Under the pieces are notes generated by a model. It made no database searches and had not been told where the DNA came from. It worked only from the letters and a program-made list of their open reading frames with translations. A stretch of DNA of 64,000 bases from Calliopum simillimum (lineage: Eukaryota; Arthropoda; Insecta; Diptera; Lauxaniidae). Position 1 is the first letter of the stretch; every line of letters begins with the position of its first letter. Made by a program: the position numbers and the translations under genes. The stretch is from assembly GCA_951812925.1 (NCBI GenBank), contig OX638371.1, positions 43,932,101 to 43,996,100 on the forward strand, in the 5' to 3' direction. This document shows, in pieces, positions 11,641 through 22,297 of this stretch.

Positions 11641-14080
11641 TATCTTTGATGTGTTATCAAATAATCTTAAATCTAAATAACTACAAACTACAAATTAAAC
11701 TATAAATACTACTTACACTATTTACATATATACACTTAAAAATGACGTTACATTAAGTTTATATTAGCCTCTGTGTGCTCCAGGGCTTTTTTTTGTGAAA
11801 AATTCCGGTAAAAGTGATGTGGGATTGATACCAGATTCTAAATCAAGATTTTCGTTTATAATGCCCACAGGCGATATGTAAGCGAAGCTAGACCAATTGA
11901 ATTCATTTTGAGAGTTATATACCGAATTTATCAAATCGTTTTCTATATAGGGAAGTTTGTAAACAAATGTTTTTAAATGCACAAGCAAATATTTACACAA
12001 AGGGACAATGCGAGAATGACTGTAGATATAGAAATTGGAGTATCTTTTCGTAAAAGATTCAAAGTTGCGATCTAAGCAGAATCTTAAAATTTTACGTTCA
12101 AATTTTTCAAGACTCTGTGCAACTGTTGGTGAGATAGTGAACCAAATCGGAAACCCATACATTATCACTGAACGGATGCTTACCTTGTAAATTAATAATT
12201 TAGTGTTTATTGGCATATATTTATTCCTTAATAAGTTGGAAAACATTCCAGAAATTTGGCGTGCTTTCTTTAAAATGGCATTTGCATGATTATTGAATTT
12301 TAACAGATTGCTGAAAGTTACACCTAAATATTTCATTTCATTTTTGAAAGGAATAGTTGTTCCATTTAGTGATAATTTTAACCTTTTACTTTGAGGAACT
12401 GTTTTCCAGTGACATTTTCCTGAAGGGTTTCTAATGCAAATGGCTTGCGGTTTGGCTGTATTAATTTTGATCCCCCAATCTTTATAAAAACTGTTAATTT
12501 TTTCTAAGTGTACTTGTACCAAACTCAAAGCCTCTTCTGGAGTGTTACCGTGAGCATAAGCCAGCGAATCATCTGCGTAAAGAATGCATGTTGAACCGTT
12601 AAAAGTATGCGGAAAATCGTGAATGAAAGTACTATAGAGATGAGGAGCCATTATTACACCCTGTGGGACTCCACTTCTTATAAAGCCATACTCTGAAGAA
12701 ACATGATTTATATTTACAAAAAACTTTCTATCATTTAAAAAGCTATGTAAAATTTTTATGAACGACGGATCAATGCCAATCATCATAAGCTTATAGATAA
12801 TACCATTATGATAAGCCTTGTCAAAAGCTTTTTCTATATCCAAAGACACTGCAACCGTGCATTTCCGCTGCCGAAGGTTAAGGATTAAGACATTTTCAAA
12901 CTTTAAAAGAGCATGCACAGTAGAATGCTGCTTTTTAAACCCAAATTGAAAATCTGGAATATATTGAACGTCAACACATTCATCCATTTTATCCAAAATT
13001 ACTCGTTCAAAAAGTTTTCCAATATTTGATAGTAAGGAAATCGGTCTGAAGTTATTAACTTCATAACAGTTTGGTTTCTTCTGAATTGGAATTACTTTAG
13101 CAATTTTCCAGGAATTAGGAAAATAACCATTGTTAATGCAATTGTTGAAAATTATTGCTAAAAAATCAAAAATCACTTTGGGCAGTTTTTTAATAATATA
13201 ATTCGAAAGGGTATCCGGACCGGCAGATTTCTTGGCATTTAGCTGCTGGACATAACAACATATATCATCAGATTTAACGAAGTGGAGAGTATCTACATTA
13301 GTAGAAGAGTTGAACTCTGAAGAGAAATTGTAAATTGAGGTTGGATATGTATTAAGAGTAGTTTGAATGTTGGATTCCAAGTCACTGATATCTGACCTAA
13401 TTGGGATGGTTTCTTTATAAACCTTTTCAAGATGACTTCTTAAGACTTCAACTTTCTCGACGTCATCGGTAATCACAAAGTCATCCTGAACAATTTTTTA
13501 ATTAACTTATATATTTGTTTATATGCTGTAGGACCAGGTTTTATAAGTTTAAGTCTTTCACTAAATTCTCGAGCTTTATGTATTTCTACTTGTTGTTTTA
13601 TAATAATTTGCAAGAGCGAGATTTGTTTAGCAAGGAGTTTGTAATCTGATGTTGTTCTATTGTAATTTGAATGGAATATACTCTTCAACCTTCTTTGCCA
13701 ACAATTTTTAATTTTGAATAATTTAATGATTGATTCAGGGAGTACTGAAGAACGAACATTCTTGACTTCAATTGTTTGACTATGAGAATCCTTAGTAGAG
13801 TTGATAGCTGAAGTTAAAAAGTCTATATGAAAATCAATTTCAGAATTTTGTTAATTTACATTGTTGGGAGGTAAATTGTTTTCAAAAATAGTCGTTAAAT
13901 CGCATCTAAAGCTATCCCAATCAGTATTTTTAAAAGAAGTATAAAACCTTGGTTGATTTAAAGAAAAATTAATGTCTTTTAATTCTATTTGAACATTTTC
14001 TCCACTTAAATTTTCTTTCGTCTTATTGCAATATCCATTATTCTCTCTATCATTAAATATAATTATTATTAGAGTCTGTC
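11640..14080 (-). mobile_element. non-LTR retrotransposon, 5'-truncated, nearly intact RT
   Basis: This LINE-like element is read on the minus strand. The linker between endonuclease and reverse transcriptase begins near 14090 and continues to about 13473 with one TAA stop (near 13851). A one-step frame change then leads into a 570-codon RT frame. The endonuclease is absent. Its truncated 5' side abuts the TGTCTATACGGGGGG terminus at 14077. The 3' end is not sharply defined; 11640 is an estimate. Confidence 0.75.
11764..13476 (-). CDS. reverse transcriptase of a non-LTR element (Jockey/I group)
   Basis: This 570-residue frame would copy the element RNA into DNA at a nicked target. RT motifs appear in order: FRPISLLSNIGKLFE (about 144-158), FGFKKQHST (about 178-186), the first catalytic aspartate in SLDIEKAFDK (about 211-220), SGVPQG (about 268-273) and the YADD box (about 300-303). 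KYLGVTFSN and an extended thumb and C-terminus follow. The start is arbitrary: the preceding frame (13473-13688) holds the linker, and one shift separates the two. The core residues are all present, so loss of activity would come from the missing 5' part. The Jockey/I-group call is by motif style only. Confidence 0.8.
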   Translation of the reverse strand: MITDDVEKVEVLRSHLEKVYKETIPIRSDISDLESNIQTTLNTYPTSIYNFSSEFNSSTNVDTLHFVKSDDICCYVQQLNAKKSAGPDTLSNYIIKKLPKVIFDFLAIIFNNCINNGYFPNSWKIAKVIPIQKKPNCYEVNNFRPISLLSNIGKLFERVILDKMDECVDVQYIPDFQFGFKKQHSTVHALLKFENVLILNLRQRKCTVAVSLDIEKAFDKAYHNGIIYKLMMIGIDPSFIKILHSFLNDRKFFVNINHVSSEYGFIRSGVPQGVIMAPHLYSTFIHDFPHTFNGSTCILYADDSLAYAHGNTPEEALSLVQVHLEKINSFYKDWGIKINTAKPQAICIRNPSGKCHWKTVPQSKRLKLSLNGTTIPFKNEMKYLGVTFSNLLKFNNHANAILKKARQISGMFSNLLRNKYMPINTKLLIYKVSIRSVIMYGFPIWFTISPTVAQSLEKFERKILRFCLDRNFESFTKRYSNFYIYSHSRIVPLCKYLLVHLKTFVYKLPYIENDLINSVYNSQNEFNWSSFAYISPVGIINENLDLESGINPTSLLPEFFTKKSPGAHRG

Positions 14081-14201
14081 TATACGGGGGGTCTCGCGTA
14101 CGCGAAAGCTCAATTAGCGTACGTGAAAGCTCAATTAGCGTACGCGAAATCCAGTGAAGTTTTTTCTCCCGGGGTGCAGCTCCGTTACGCATGATTAATT
14201 T

Positions 14202-14274
14202 GTATGTATGTATGTATTCTCCTTTAACTCCTAGGAGGAGCATAGGGCCAATATGAAATCTCTCCATTTGTCAC
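14202..14274 (-). mobile_element. short retroposon insertion with 9 bp target duplication
   Basis: The 73 bp insert is flanked by GATTAATTT on both sides (14193-14201 and 14275-14283). On the minus strand it ends in a run of ATAC units, like the simple-repeat tail of a LINE or SINE. A similar stretch (ATGGAGATCTTTCATATTGG, then GAGTTAAAGGAGAATACATT) is found at 23133-23210 on the plus strand. It is either a severely 5'-truncated LINE or a SINE tail. Confidence 0.75.
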
Positions 14275-14283
14275 GATTAATTT

Positions 14284-15439
14284 AGCGTGCGCGAAATGTT
14301 GCGTACGCTATAGTGCATATTAGGAAGTGCAGTACAACTACTACAACAGTAATTTTACTTAAAAGTTGGGGTAAGTGGGCGGCATACAATACCGCTTTTA
14401 CGCATTTAATTGAAAAAAAAAAAAAAAAAAAAAAAAAATTGAAGTGCCGGCTTTTTTTGATACCGATAATTAAATTCTGCGTCACAAACAATAAAAATTG
14501 TTGACCTAACATTACTAGTAAAAAAGTTATATGCGGTTGAAGATCAACTTGTTTTGCTTTCGTTCGCGCGCTGTGAAAAATTTGAATTTTTTGGCTTTTT
14601 TAAAGTACATTTTTATTAAAAAAAAAAGTTTTTTGTGGAAAAAGTTTTAATGGAACCTTCAACTTCAGGTAATTGTGGTTCTTACTACATAAAAGTTTTT
14701 TTGAGTTAATGTTTAAAAAATTTTGTTTTATATATATTAAATATGTGTTAAAAAATTAAGGTTTTTTATTATTCAAGTGGAGTCAAAGTATTTTAGGTTG
14801 TGCAAGGTTTTCATCTTGTTATAATAAGTGTTAAAAATTTGGTAGTGCCATGTTTTGCTCCTTCGGAATTATTAAACTTTTTGTAAGAGAACTCCAGTCG
14901 CTATAATCACAAGAAGCAAGTGCAGCCACCAACAATGCAATGATTTTTTTTCCTTTTGTTTTGTTTGTCTTCTTAAATTTTTATGGACCCTTTTAGTTCA
15001 GGTATTTTTCTAATACAAAAGTGGTTTTTGTTTTGTGAAAAGTGTTTTGTTATAGGCTGTGATCATCTCACTTTTTTCGAAATTTGCAGTTGGGTTCTCT
15101 GATTTTTATAAAAATTCGCAGAGATGTTCCAAGTGCTTAGCAGGGAGACATCTCATTATTAGTTTTGCGAAAAAAATTTTTTTTCCAAGTTATGGGCATG
15201 AAACTTCAGAGCGTCCAAGAGGTGTTTTTTCGAAAAATCGTCCCGTCATTTTGTCAAAAATAAATTTTTAAAATTTTTTTTTTTCGGATTCTTGTAGCAT
15301 TTTAAACGAGAAATTTAAATTTTTTTAAAGCAAACTGAAATGTCCAATATGTATGAAAGTGGAGCAAAAAATAAATAAAAAGTTAAATACAGACATATAG
15401 ACAGACAATTACCCAAAAATCTGCAGAGGGTGACAATAA
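14284..15439. other. interior of the TIR element; possible 5' leader
   Basis: It contains an A24-type homopolymer run (about 14415-14438). Two short ATG-to-GT segments are present: ATGGAACCTTCAACTTCAG followed by GTAAT (14650) and ATGGACCCTTTTAGTTCAG followed by GTATT (14982). Both could be alternative first coding exons of a lost transposase gene, but this is inference. A small frame at 15059-15271 shows CSKCLAGRH, part of a zinc-knuckle pattern without its last cysteine. Confidence 0.3.
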
Positions 15440-17814
15440 AGTACGCTGAGTTTTTAAAAATTTTTGAAGGTTTCATTTTATAAATATTTGAATATTCATA
15501 CTGAGGACAAACACTTGAATTTTAATTTTAAGGCTTGTAATTTTGATATTTTTAATAATTCCTTAAATTGTATTGCTTGGGAGAATTTGTTTCATAATTG
15601 TGATACTGAGATGTGTTTTAATATTTTTAAATCTGTACTTTTTGATGTTTGTGATAAGCTTATACCTTTGTGTAAAGAATTCACTTTTAGATGCCCTTGG
15701 TATACTAGAGGACTTCTTAAATTAAAAAACCTTCGTTCTAAATTCTATAAGAAGTTTTTACGCACCAATAATGAATCCTATTTTTTGAAATATAGGCATT
15801 ATATGAGGGAGTTCAATTTTCTTGATAAATACCTTTATCGTCAGTACATTTCGAAATTTGAGTCAAATATTAAATCGAACCCAAAGTTTTTTTGGCGCTT
15901 CATTAAATCAAAACGAAGTTGTTCCAATATTTCTTCTTCTATGTTTTTACATAATCAATCATCAGATGATGGCATCTGTACAGCTAATCTGTTCGCCGAA
16001 TTTTTTAAATCAAATTTTGCAATTAATAATAATGACAATAATCTTCATTCTATTCATACACCAGATTCTCCGATAAATTTTGGTTCTCTCTGTCTCACCC
16101 TCAGTGATGTTCTAGATGGGATCAAAAAGATAAAATATTCTACTTCAGTAGATGCTGATGGATTTTCTGCTTTTTTTATTAAAAACTGTGCTGTTAATTT
16201 AGCTCATCCACTTATGCTGATTTTTAACAGTTCTTTGCGCAATGGTGTATTTCTCGATGCATGGAAAGTATCATTTATCACACCTGTGTTTAAGTCTGGT
16301 GCTAAGAATAATGTAACTAATTATAGGCCTATCTCTAAGTTAACAACTATCTCTAAATTATTTGAGGCAATTGTGAAAGACAAGCTTTTTTTTGCTGTTA
16401 AAAATGTAATTTCTCCTTGTCAACATGGTTTTGTCCCTGGTCGATCAACTGTTTCTAACTTAACGTTATTCTCTGAATATTGTATTTCTAGTTTTCAGGA
16501 TGGATGTCAGGTAGATGTCATTTATACTGATTTTTCAAAAGCTTTCGATAAAATTTCACATTCTCTTTTAATTCGTAAATGTAATGTACTTGGATTTCAC
16601 TCTAACTTTTTAAGATGGTTAGAATCTTATCTTTCTAATCGTCAGTGTATTATTGCGTTTGATAATGTTCAGTCTGTATCTTATTGTGCAACTTCTGGTG
16701 TCCCACAGGGTAGTATTTTGGGTCCTCTATTGTTTGTCATTTTTATAAATGATGTTACCTCATTGTTTTCTTTTTGTAATTGTCTGCTGTATGCTGATGA
16801 TCTGAAAATCTTTTTAAAAATTAGAAATGCCTCTGATGTTGCGCTTTTACAAAGTGATCTTGACAAATTGTACCTTTGGTGTGAGAGTAATTTTCTGTCC
16901 CTTAACCTTAACAAATGTGTTTCTATGTCCTTCTCAAAGTCTTTGTCACTCATTCCATCGTCATATAATATTTCTAATTTTCCCCTAGTGGCCGTTAGTG
17001 AAATTAAGGATCTTGGTGTTGTTTTTGATTCTTGTTTTTCTTTTCGTGCACACTTTGACTTTCTTATTCCTAAGGCATATTCTATGCTTGCCTTCATAAG
17101 GCGTAATAGCTCTTCTTTTAAAGATCCATATACCTTAAAGGTTCTATATATTAGCCTGGTACGTTCTAGGTTAGAGTATGCGTCTGTTATTTGGAGCCCG
17201 TACTACGAATCCCATAAATTTCGGTTGGAGCGTGTACAAAAGTCTTTTACTAAGTACGCATTACGTTCCCTTTTTCTTAACAATAATGAGTTTCTCCCTT
17301 CATATCATGCCCGCTGTCTCTTACTTGGTCTAAAGACACTTGAAGTTAGACGAAACATATTGTCACTTTTATTTGTTTTTGATATTATTGGTGGTGCCGT
17401 TGATTGCCCTGCCCTGCTTAGTTTAGTTCAATTTAATGTTCCCTCTAGAATACTGAGGTCTTATGCACCATTTTATTTAGATTTGGTACGGTCAAATTAT
17501 GCAATAAATGCTCCCATTTATAGGTCTTTAAAATTATTTAATGATATAAGTTCAAATAATGATCTTGATTTTTCTCTTTCAAAAGATAGTATGAGATTGT
17601 TTTTAAATAATATTTTATAATTGTTATCATATTTGTTATTTAATGTAAGTTTTTTATATCTAGTCTGTAAGAATGTTATATTCATAGACCGAATAAATAA
17701 ATAATGTGAGGTCGCTCAGCGCCGTTTTATGCAAAATCTCGGCTTGGTACAGTTTTTATTTTATTACGATTTAAGAAACGCTCGGAATGAGTAATCCGAT
17801 ATATCAAATTTTTT
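15440..17814 (+). mobile_element. non-LTR retrotransposon (5'-truncated)
   Basis: The element starts inside the endonuclease-RT linker, carries a full RT frame (15464-17620), a short 3' UTR and a tail with AATAAATAAATAATG near 17690-17705. From 16313 onward it is repeated perfectly downstream. The sequence 17706-17814 may already be flanking DNA, since it is part of the duplicated unit. Confidence 0.75.
15464..17620 (+). CDS. reverse transcriptase of a non-LTR element (Jockey/CR1-like)
   Basis: The 718-residue frame opens at a non-ATG codon, so its start is only the limit of the open frame. About 1-200 is the linker after the missing endonuclease, with CPWYTRGLLKLKNLRSKFYK. RT motifs follow: NYRPISKLTTISKLFEAIV (about 286-304), HGFVPGRST (about 322-330), YTDFSKAFDKISHSL with the first catalytic aspartate (about 354-368), SGVPQGSILGPL (about 411-422) and YADD (about 443-446). 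KDLGVVFDS and a C-terminal region with LVRSRLEYASVIW follow. There is no stop or frameshift, so the copy is young or duplicated recently. Confidence 0.85.
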   Translation: MKVSFYKYLNIHTEDKHLNFNFKACNFDIFNNSLNCIAWENLFHNCDTEMCFNIFKSVLFDVCDKLIPLCKEFTFRCPWYTRGLLKLKNLRSKFYKKFLRTNNESYFLKYRHYMREFNFLDKYLYRQYISKFESNIKSNPKFFWRFIKSKRSCSNISSSMFLHNQSSDDGICTANLFAEFFKSNFAINNNDNNLHSIHTPDSPINFGSLCLTLSDVLDGIKKIKYSTSVDADGFSAFFIKNCAVNLAHPLMLIFNSSLRNGVFLDAWKVSFITPVFKSGAKNNVTNYRPISKLTTISKLFEAIVKDKLFFAVKNVISPCQHGFVPGRSTVSNLTLFSEYCISSFQDGCQVDVIYTDFSKAFDKISHSLLIRKCNVLGFHSNFLRWLESYLSNRQCIIAFDNVQSVSYCATSGVPQGSILGPLLFVIFINDVTSLFSFCNCLLYADDLKIFLKIRNASDVALLQSDLDKLYLWCESNFLSLNLNKCVSMSFSKSLSLIPSSYNISNFPLVAVSEIKDLGVVFDSCFSFRAHFDFLIPKAYSMLAFIRRNSSSFKDPYTLKVLYISLVRSRLEYASVIWSPYYESHKFRLERVQKSFTKYALRSLFLNNNEFLPSYHARCLLLGLKTLEVRRNILSLLFVFDIIGGAVDCPALLSLVQFNVPSRILRSYAPFYLDLVRSNYAINAPIYRSLKLFNDISSNNDLDFSLSKDSMRLFLNNIL

Positions 17815-19316
17815 GTAACTAATTATAGGCCTATCTCTAAGTTAACAACTATCTCTAAATTATTTGAGGCAATTGTGAAAGACAAGCTTTTTTTTGCTGT
17901 TAAAAATGTAATTTCTCCTTGTCAACATGGTTTTGTCCCTGGTCGATCAACTGTTTCTAACTTAACGTTATTCTCTGAATATTGTATTTCTAGTTTTCAG
18001 GATGGATGTCAGGTAGATGTCATTTATACTGATTTTTCAAAAGCTTTCGATAAAATTTCACATTCTCTTTTAATTCGTAAATGTAATGTACTTGGATTTC
18101 ACTCTAACTTTTTAAGATGGTTAGAATCTTATCTTTCTAATCGTCAGTGTATTATTGCGTTTGATAATGTTCAGTCTGTATCTTATTGTGCAACTTCTGG
18201 TGTCCCACAGGGTAGTATTTTGGGTCCTCTATTGTTTGTCATTTTTATAAATGATGTTACCTCATTGTTTTCTTTTTGTAATTGTCTGCTGTATGCTGAT
18301 GATCTGAAAATCTTTTTAAAAATTAGAAATGCCTCTGATGTTGCGCTTTTACAAAGTGATCTTGACAAATTGTACCTTTGGTGTGAGAGTAATTTTCTGT
18401 CCCTTAACCTTAACAAATGTGTTTCTATGTCCTTCTCAAAGTCTTTGTCACTCATTCCATCGTCATATAATATTTCTAATTTTCCCCTAGTGGCCGTTAG
18501 TGAAATTAAGGATCTTGGTGTTGTTTTTGATTCTTGTTTTTCTTTTCGTGCACACTTTGACTTTCTTATTCCTAAGGCATATTCTATGCTTGCCTTCATA
18601 AGGCGTAATAGCTCTTCTTTTAAAGATCCATATACCTTAAAGGTTCTATATATTAGCCTGGTACGTTCTAGGTTAGAGTATGCGTCTGTTATTTGGAGCC
18701 CGTACTACGAATCCCATAAATTTCGGTTGGAGCGTGTACAAAAGTCTTTTACTAAGTACGCATTACGTTCCCTTTTTCTTAACAATAATGAGTTTCTCCC
18801 TTCATATCATGCCCGCTGTCTCTTACTTGGTCTAAAGACACTTGAAGTTAGACGAAACATATTGTCACTTTTATTTGTTTTTGATATTATTGGTGGTGCC
18901 GTTGATTGCCCTGCCCTGCTTAGTTTAGTTCAATTTAATGTTCCCTCTAGAATACTGAGGTCTTATGCACCATTTTATTTAGATTTGGTACGGTCAAATT
19001 ATGCAATAAATGCTCCCATTTATAGGTCTTTAAAATTATTTAATGATATAAGTTCAAATAATGATCTTGATTTTTCTCTTTCAAAAGATAGTATGAGATT
19101 GTTTTTAAATAATATTTTATAATTGTTATCATATTTGTTATTTAATGTAAGTTTTTTATATCTAGTCTGTAAGAATGTTATATTCATAGACCGAATAAAT
19201 AAATAATGTGAGGTCGCTCAGCGCCGTTTTATGCAAAATCTCGGCTTGGTACAGTTTTTATTTTATTACGATTTAAGAAACGCTCGGAATGAGTAATCCG
19301 ATATATCAAATTTTTT
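17815..19316 (+). repeat. perfect tandem duplicate of 16313-17814 (1502 bp)
   Basis: The unit begins in the middle of the RT frame at GTAACTAATTATAGGCC and ends after CAAATTTTTT. Every position compared by eye matches its partner at an offset of 1502, including the 3' UTR, tail and 110 bp behind it. The 415-codon frame at 17875-19122 is identical to the C-terminal part of the first RT. A retrotransposition event would not copy flanking DNA or start inside an ORF without its own target duplication. Unequal exchange or an assembly error fits better. Confidence 0.9.
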
Positions 19317-19718
19317 GTCTTGAGTCATGGTATATAAAAACATTATATCTCGAATTTAAAATCATTCATATATTGTTGTTTTAGATAAAAAAACCGAAAG
19401 AAAACATATTTTCGATATTTCGGCCTGCCGTAAAGCTCTTAAACTACATCTTGGAAAAACTGTTTTTCATAAGTTTATCATAAAATCATACAAGAAACAA
19501 TTTTCTATTAACCCATTATATCCCGTTTTTATGGGTCTTCTTGACCCTTTTTTCCAAAAACTTGGTTAAAATGGGTTAAAATGTTCTACAAAAATATTCT
19601 TCAAAAAATTTCACTAGGATTCACCAAAGACAGAAATTCTTAAAACTTCAGAATAATGCGTAAAAAATTTGATGACAATTTTCAATATCCGTTTTTAATT
19701 GCTATTAAAAAAAAATTT
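19317..19718. other. non-coding interior, right part of the TIR element
   Basis: AT-rich sequence with a short hairpin around GGGTCTTCTTGACCC near 19531-19545. No gene is seen. Confidence 0.4.
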
Positions 19719-19848
19719 CACTACATAATGTGCAACTGCATAAGTTTTCTACTTTTGTATGCATAATTAACTAAAAAAATAAGTTATTATAACCCTCAAT
19801 AGTCTAGATGAATTAATAGCGTGTTTTGGTATCTAATACCCCACTGTG
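19719..19848. repeat. 126 bp direct repeat, first copy, ending in a CACAGTG-type terminus
   Basis: 19719-19844 is identical, as far as read, to 20186-20311. The first copy runs four bases further to give CCCCACTGTG, whose inverse CACAGTGGGG has the form of a Transib terminus. The second copy stops just inside that terminus. No matching opposite end was found. Confidence 0.7.
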
Positions 19849-20185
19849 CGGCCTGCGGCCGCAGTTCAGGATTTAAACCTGTCAGACATCCAACACCGGC
19901 TTCGCGGCGGATCAGTATATAATATATCCAACACATAGTTTGCTAGCCAAATTGCGCGCAGCGTACGCAACATTTTTTAGCGTACGGTGCAACACTAAAT
20001 TAATCATGCGTAATCAAGTTCCCCTGTGGAAAGAACTTCTGTGGATTTCGCGTACGTAAGTTGTCCGAAAGCTTTTTTTGCGTACGCTAATTGAGCTTTC
20101 GCGTACGCGAGTCCCCCCGTATAGACATTTCCTTATTATTATTAAAGTATTACTTGTTTTCGTTATAATTTATACAATTAATGTA

Positions 20186-20311
20186 CACTACATAATGTGC
20201 AACTGCATAAGTTTTCTACTTTTGTATGCATAATTAACTAAAAAAATAAGTTATTATAACCCTCAATAGTCTAGATGAATTAATAGCGTGTTTTGGTATC
20301 TAATACCCCAC
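20186..20311. repeat. 126 bp direct repeat, second copy
   Basis: An identical copy of 19719-19844, 467 bp downstream, lying just outside the right TGTCTATACGGGGGG terminus. The 341 bp between the copies include that terminus and a GC-rich stretch, GCGGCCTGCGGCCGC. Confidence 0.8.
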
Positions 20312-20325
20312 CATCAAATAAATTT

Positions 20326-20426
20326 TTTGATAGTGAAAAAATTTCCACTATCACTAAATTTAATGGAGAAAATTTTCACTATCTCTAATTAGATTAAGTG
20401 GTAGTGGAAAAAGTTTCACTATCAAA
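20326..20426. mobile_element. 100 bp hairpin MITE
   Basis: TTTGATAGTGAAAAAATTTC at the left and its near-inverse at the right (AAAAAGTTTCACTATCAAA) form about 30 bp arms. A further ATAGTGAAAA motif in inverse sits between them. Confidence 0.65.
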
Positions 20427-20789
20427 CTATTCATTAAATATTAGTGAAAAGCTCAATGAACTAAAAAATTTACTGCATTACCCCCAAGTCTGATATCCAC
20501 TTCCTCATATACAAGATCTTAATATTGACCTTAGAAATAAACATATTTTCTCAAAAATAGGCTTAATGCGAGCTTATCATCAAATTCAAATGGCACCTGA
20601 AGACATAATTAAAACAGCCATTACTACTCCGTTTGGAATGTACGAATTCGTAAGAATGACTTTTGGACTTCGTAATTCAGCACATACATTTCAAAGTTTT
20701 ATAAACGATTTTTTTTTCCGGACTTGAATTCGTTTTAGTTTATTTAGATGATATTCTAGTAGCTAGTAACAATGAAGAGGAATATTTCG

Positions 20790-22032
20790 TTAGCTTAATA
20801 TGGAAAAGGCGTAACTCACATTTTCAATACTTTACAGGAGAAGGAAAAAACTGAATAAAATTTGATACGCCAAACATTTAAAAAAACTTTAAATGCAATT
20901 TGCAACAAAAATTATCAAAAATTTTCATTCTAGGATTTTTTTTTTATTTTCTTTGTTTTTTGGGTAGTTTTGTGTGTTAGGTCTTTTCATTTTAAAATTT
21001 TTTAAAAAAAAAAGTGAATTAGGGCTTTTTACAATAAATCAAAAATTATGAATAAAATTAAAGTTATTCAATATAAAATGAAACGAAACACCTTTACAAA
21101 GAAAGTTAATTGGATTGGACAAAAATTTGAACGAAAATGTTTATGTTTTGTATGGAAGATTATCATAAAAGTGGTGACAATCAGCAGCTAACAACAATTT
21201 AAAACATTAAAGTGTACATCAAGTAAAGTTTATGATAATAAAGTACCCACAGCAACTAAACTCATAGATGCTTTTAATGTTTTCCCATCAGTATATCTTG
21301 ATATTCTTCGTATTGACTATGAAGCATTCGGGTGACTTTCGGGAACCATCAGATGCCTTAGAAAACTATCAATTTAGGCTTTTTGATAGTCCGCCACAGA
21401 TGCTTTCCTTCTATGTAGTATACCTAGTAATTCGTTGTTTTGATTTGGAAGATTTTGGTTGAACTTCTGGAACCTTCGAATGTCCAAAAAAACTACCAGT
21501 TAAACCTTTTTGATAGTCCGCCAATAATATTTTCCCTCTAGTATACCGAAATATTCTTCGTTTTGACTATCAAGCCTTCGAGTGGCCTTCGAGAACCTTC
21601 GGGTATCTTAGAAAACTATCAAATAAGGTTCATTGATAGTCTACCATAGACGTTTTTCCTCTAGTATACCCAGATGTTCTTCGTTCTGACCAGAAAACCT
21701 TCGGATGACCTTCGGGAATCTTCGTGTATGGCATAAAAAACTTCTCATATTTGACATTCACTCACTGCCAAGTTTTCAGCTTAATTAACAGAATAGCTTC
21801 TGAGTGATTTTAACACTATTTAAACGCTACATATTGTGAGTTAGGGCTTTTTTCTTTCAAGAAATTTTTGTTATGTGTTAGGGCTTTTTTAAAATTGACT
21901 ATAACTTGGCTATTTTTGATATTATCATGCCTAATTTTTGTAGGGAGATGTATTAGAGAGTGGCCAACCAGAATATGCAAAAAAAAACAATTTCGAAAAA
22001 ATTTGAGATACGCCTTTTCCATATTAAGCTAA
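20790..22032. mobile_element. 1243 bp TIR element inserted in the Gypsy relic
   Basis: The ends TTAGCTTAATATGGAAAAGG and CCTTTTCCATATTAAGCTAA are perfect inverses. Flanks are CG on both sides (20788-20789 and 22033-22034), and removing the element restores the Gypsy reading frame. The interior is non-coding. It carries repeated GTTAGGGCTTTTT motifs and a minisatellite (21288-21745). The superfamily is not assigned; a 2 bp duplication would be unusual unless it is TA-like. Confidence 0.8.
21288..21745. repeat. minisatellite of about 125 bp units
   Basis: About 3.5 imperfect units start near 21290, 21418, 21542 and 21664. Each opens with AGTATA and a TATTCTTCG-like motif, then holds CCTTCGGGTGAC-like and TTGATAGTCCGCC-like blocks. 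They lie inside the 1243 bp TIR element. Confidence 0.75.
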
Positions 22033-22297
22033 CGATTTACAACATTTGAAAGCTGTATTTCATAGATTAGAAGAATTTGGCTTAAATATTAAACCTAATA
22101 AATGTCTTTTTGGTGCATCAAACATTGATTTCTTAAGTTATAATATTTCAAACAAAGGCATTAACCCCTCTGAGGAAAAGGTCCAAGTGATACGAGATTT
22201 TGAAAAACCAAAATCCCTTAAACAAATACAAAAGTTCGTTGGTATGGTTAACTACTACCATAGATACATACCAAAACTTGCAGAATACCGTGCGTTT

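Larger units (their letters stand above)
14077..20127. mobile_element. large TIR element with TGTCTATACGGGGGG ends
   Basis: The left end TGTCTATACGGGGGG, then CTCGCGTACGCGAAAGCTC, is mirrored at the right by GAGCTTTCGCGTACGCGAG and CCCCCCGTATAGACA ending at 20127. Behind both ends lie several GCGTACGC motifs, including a tandem copy of GAAAGCTCAATTAGCGTACG at the left, and a shared ATGCGTAA / TTACGCAT block. No transposase of its own was found. The 6 kb interior holds a retroposon, a non-LTR element and its duplicate. No clear target duplication was seen, and the superfamily is not assigned. Confidence 0.6.

Noticed and set aside
16681..17097. 138-codon minus-strand frame, repeated at 18183-18599
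   Set aside because: It is the antisense of the RT core, and its duplicate only reflects the 1502 bp tandem copy.
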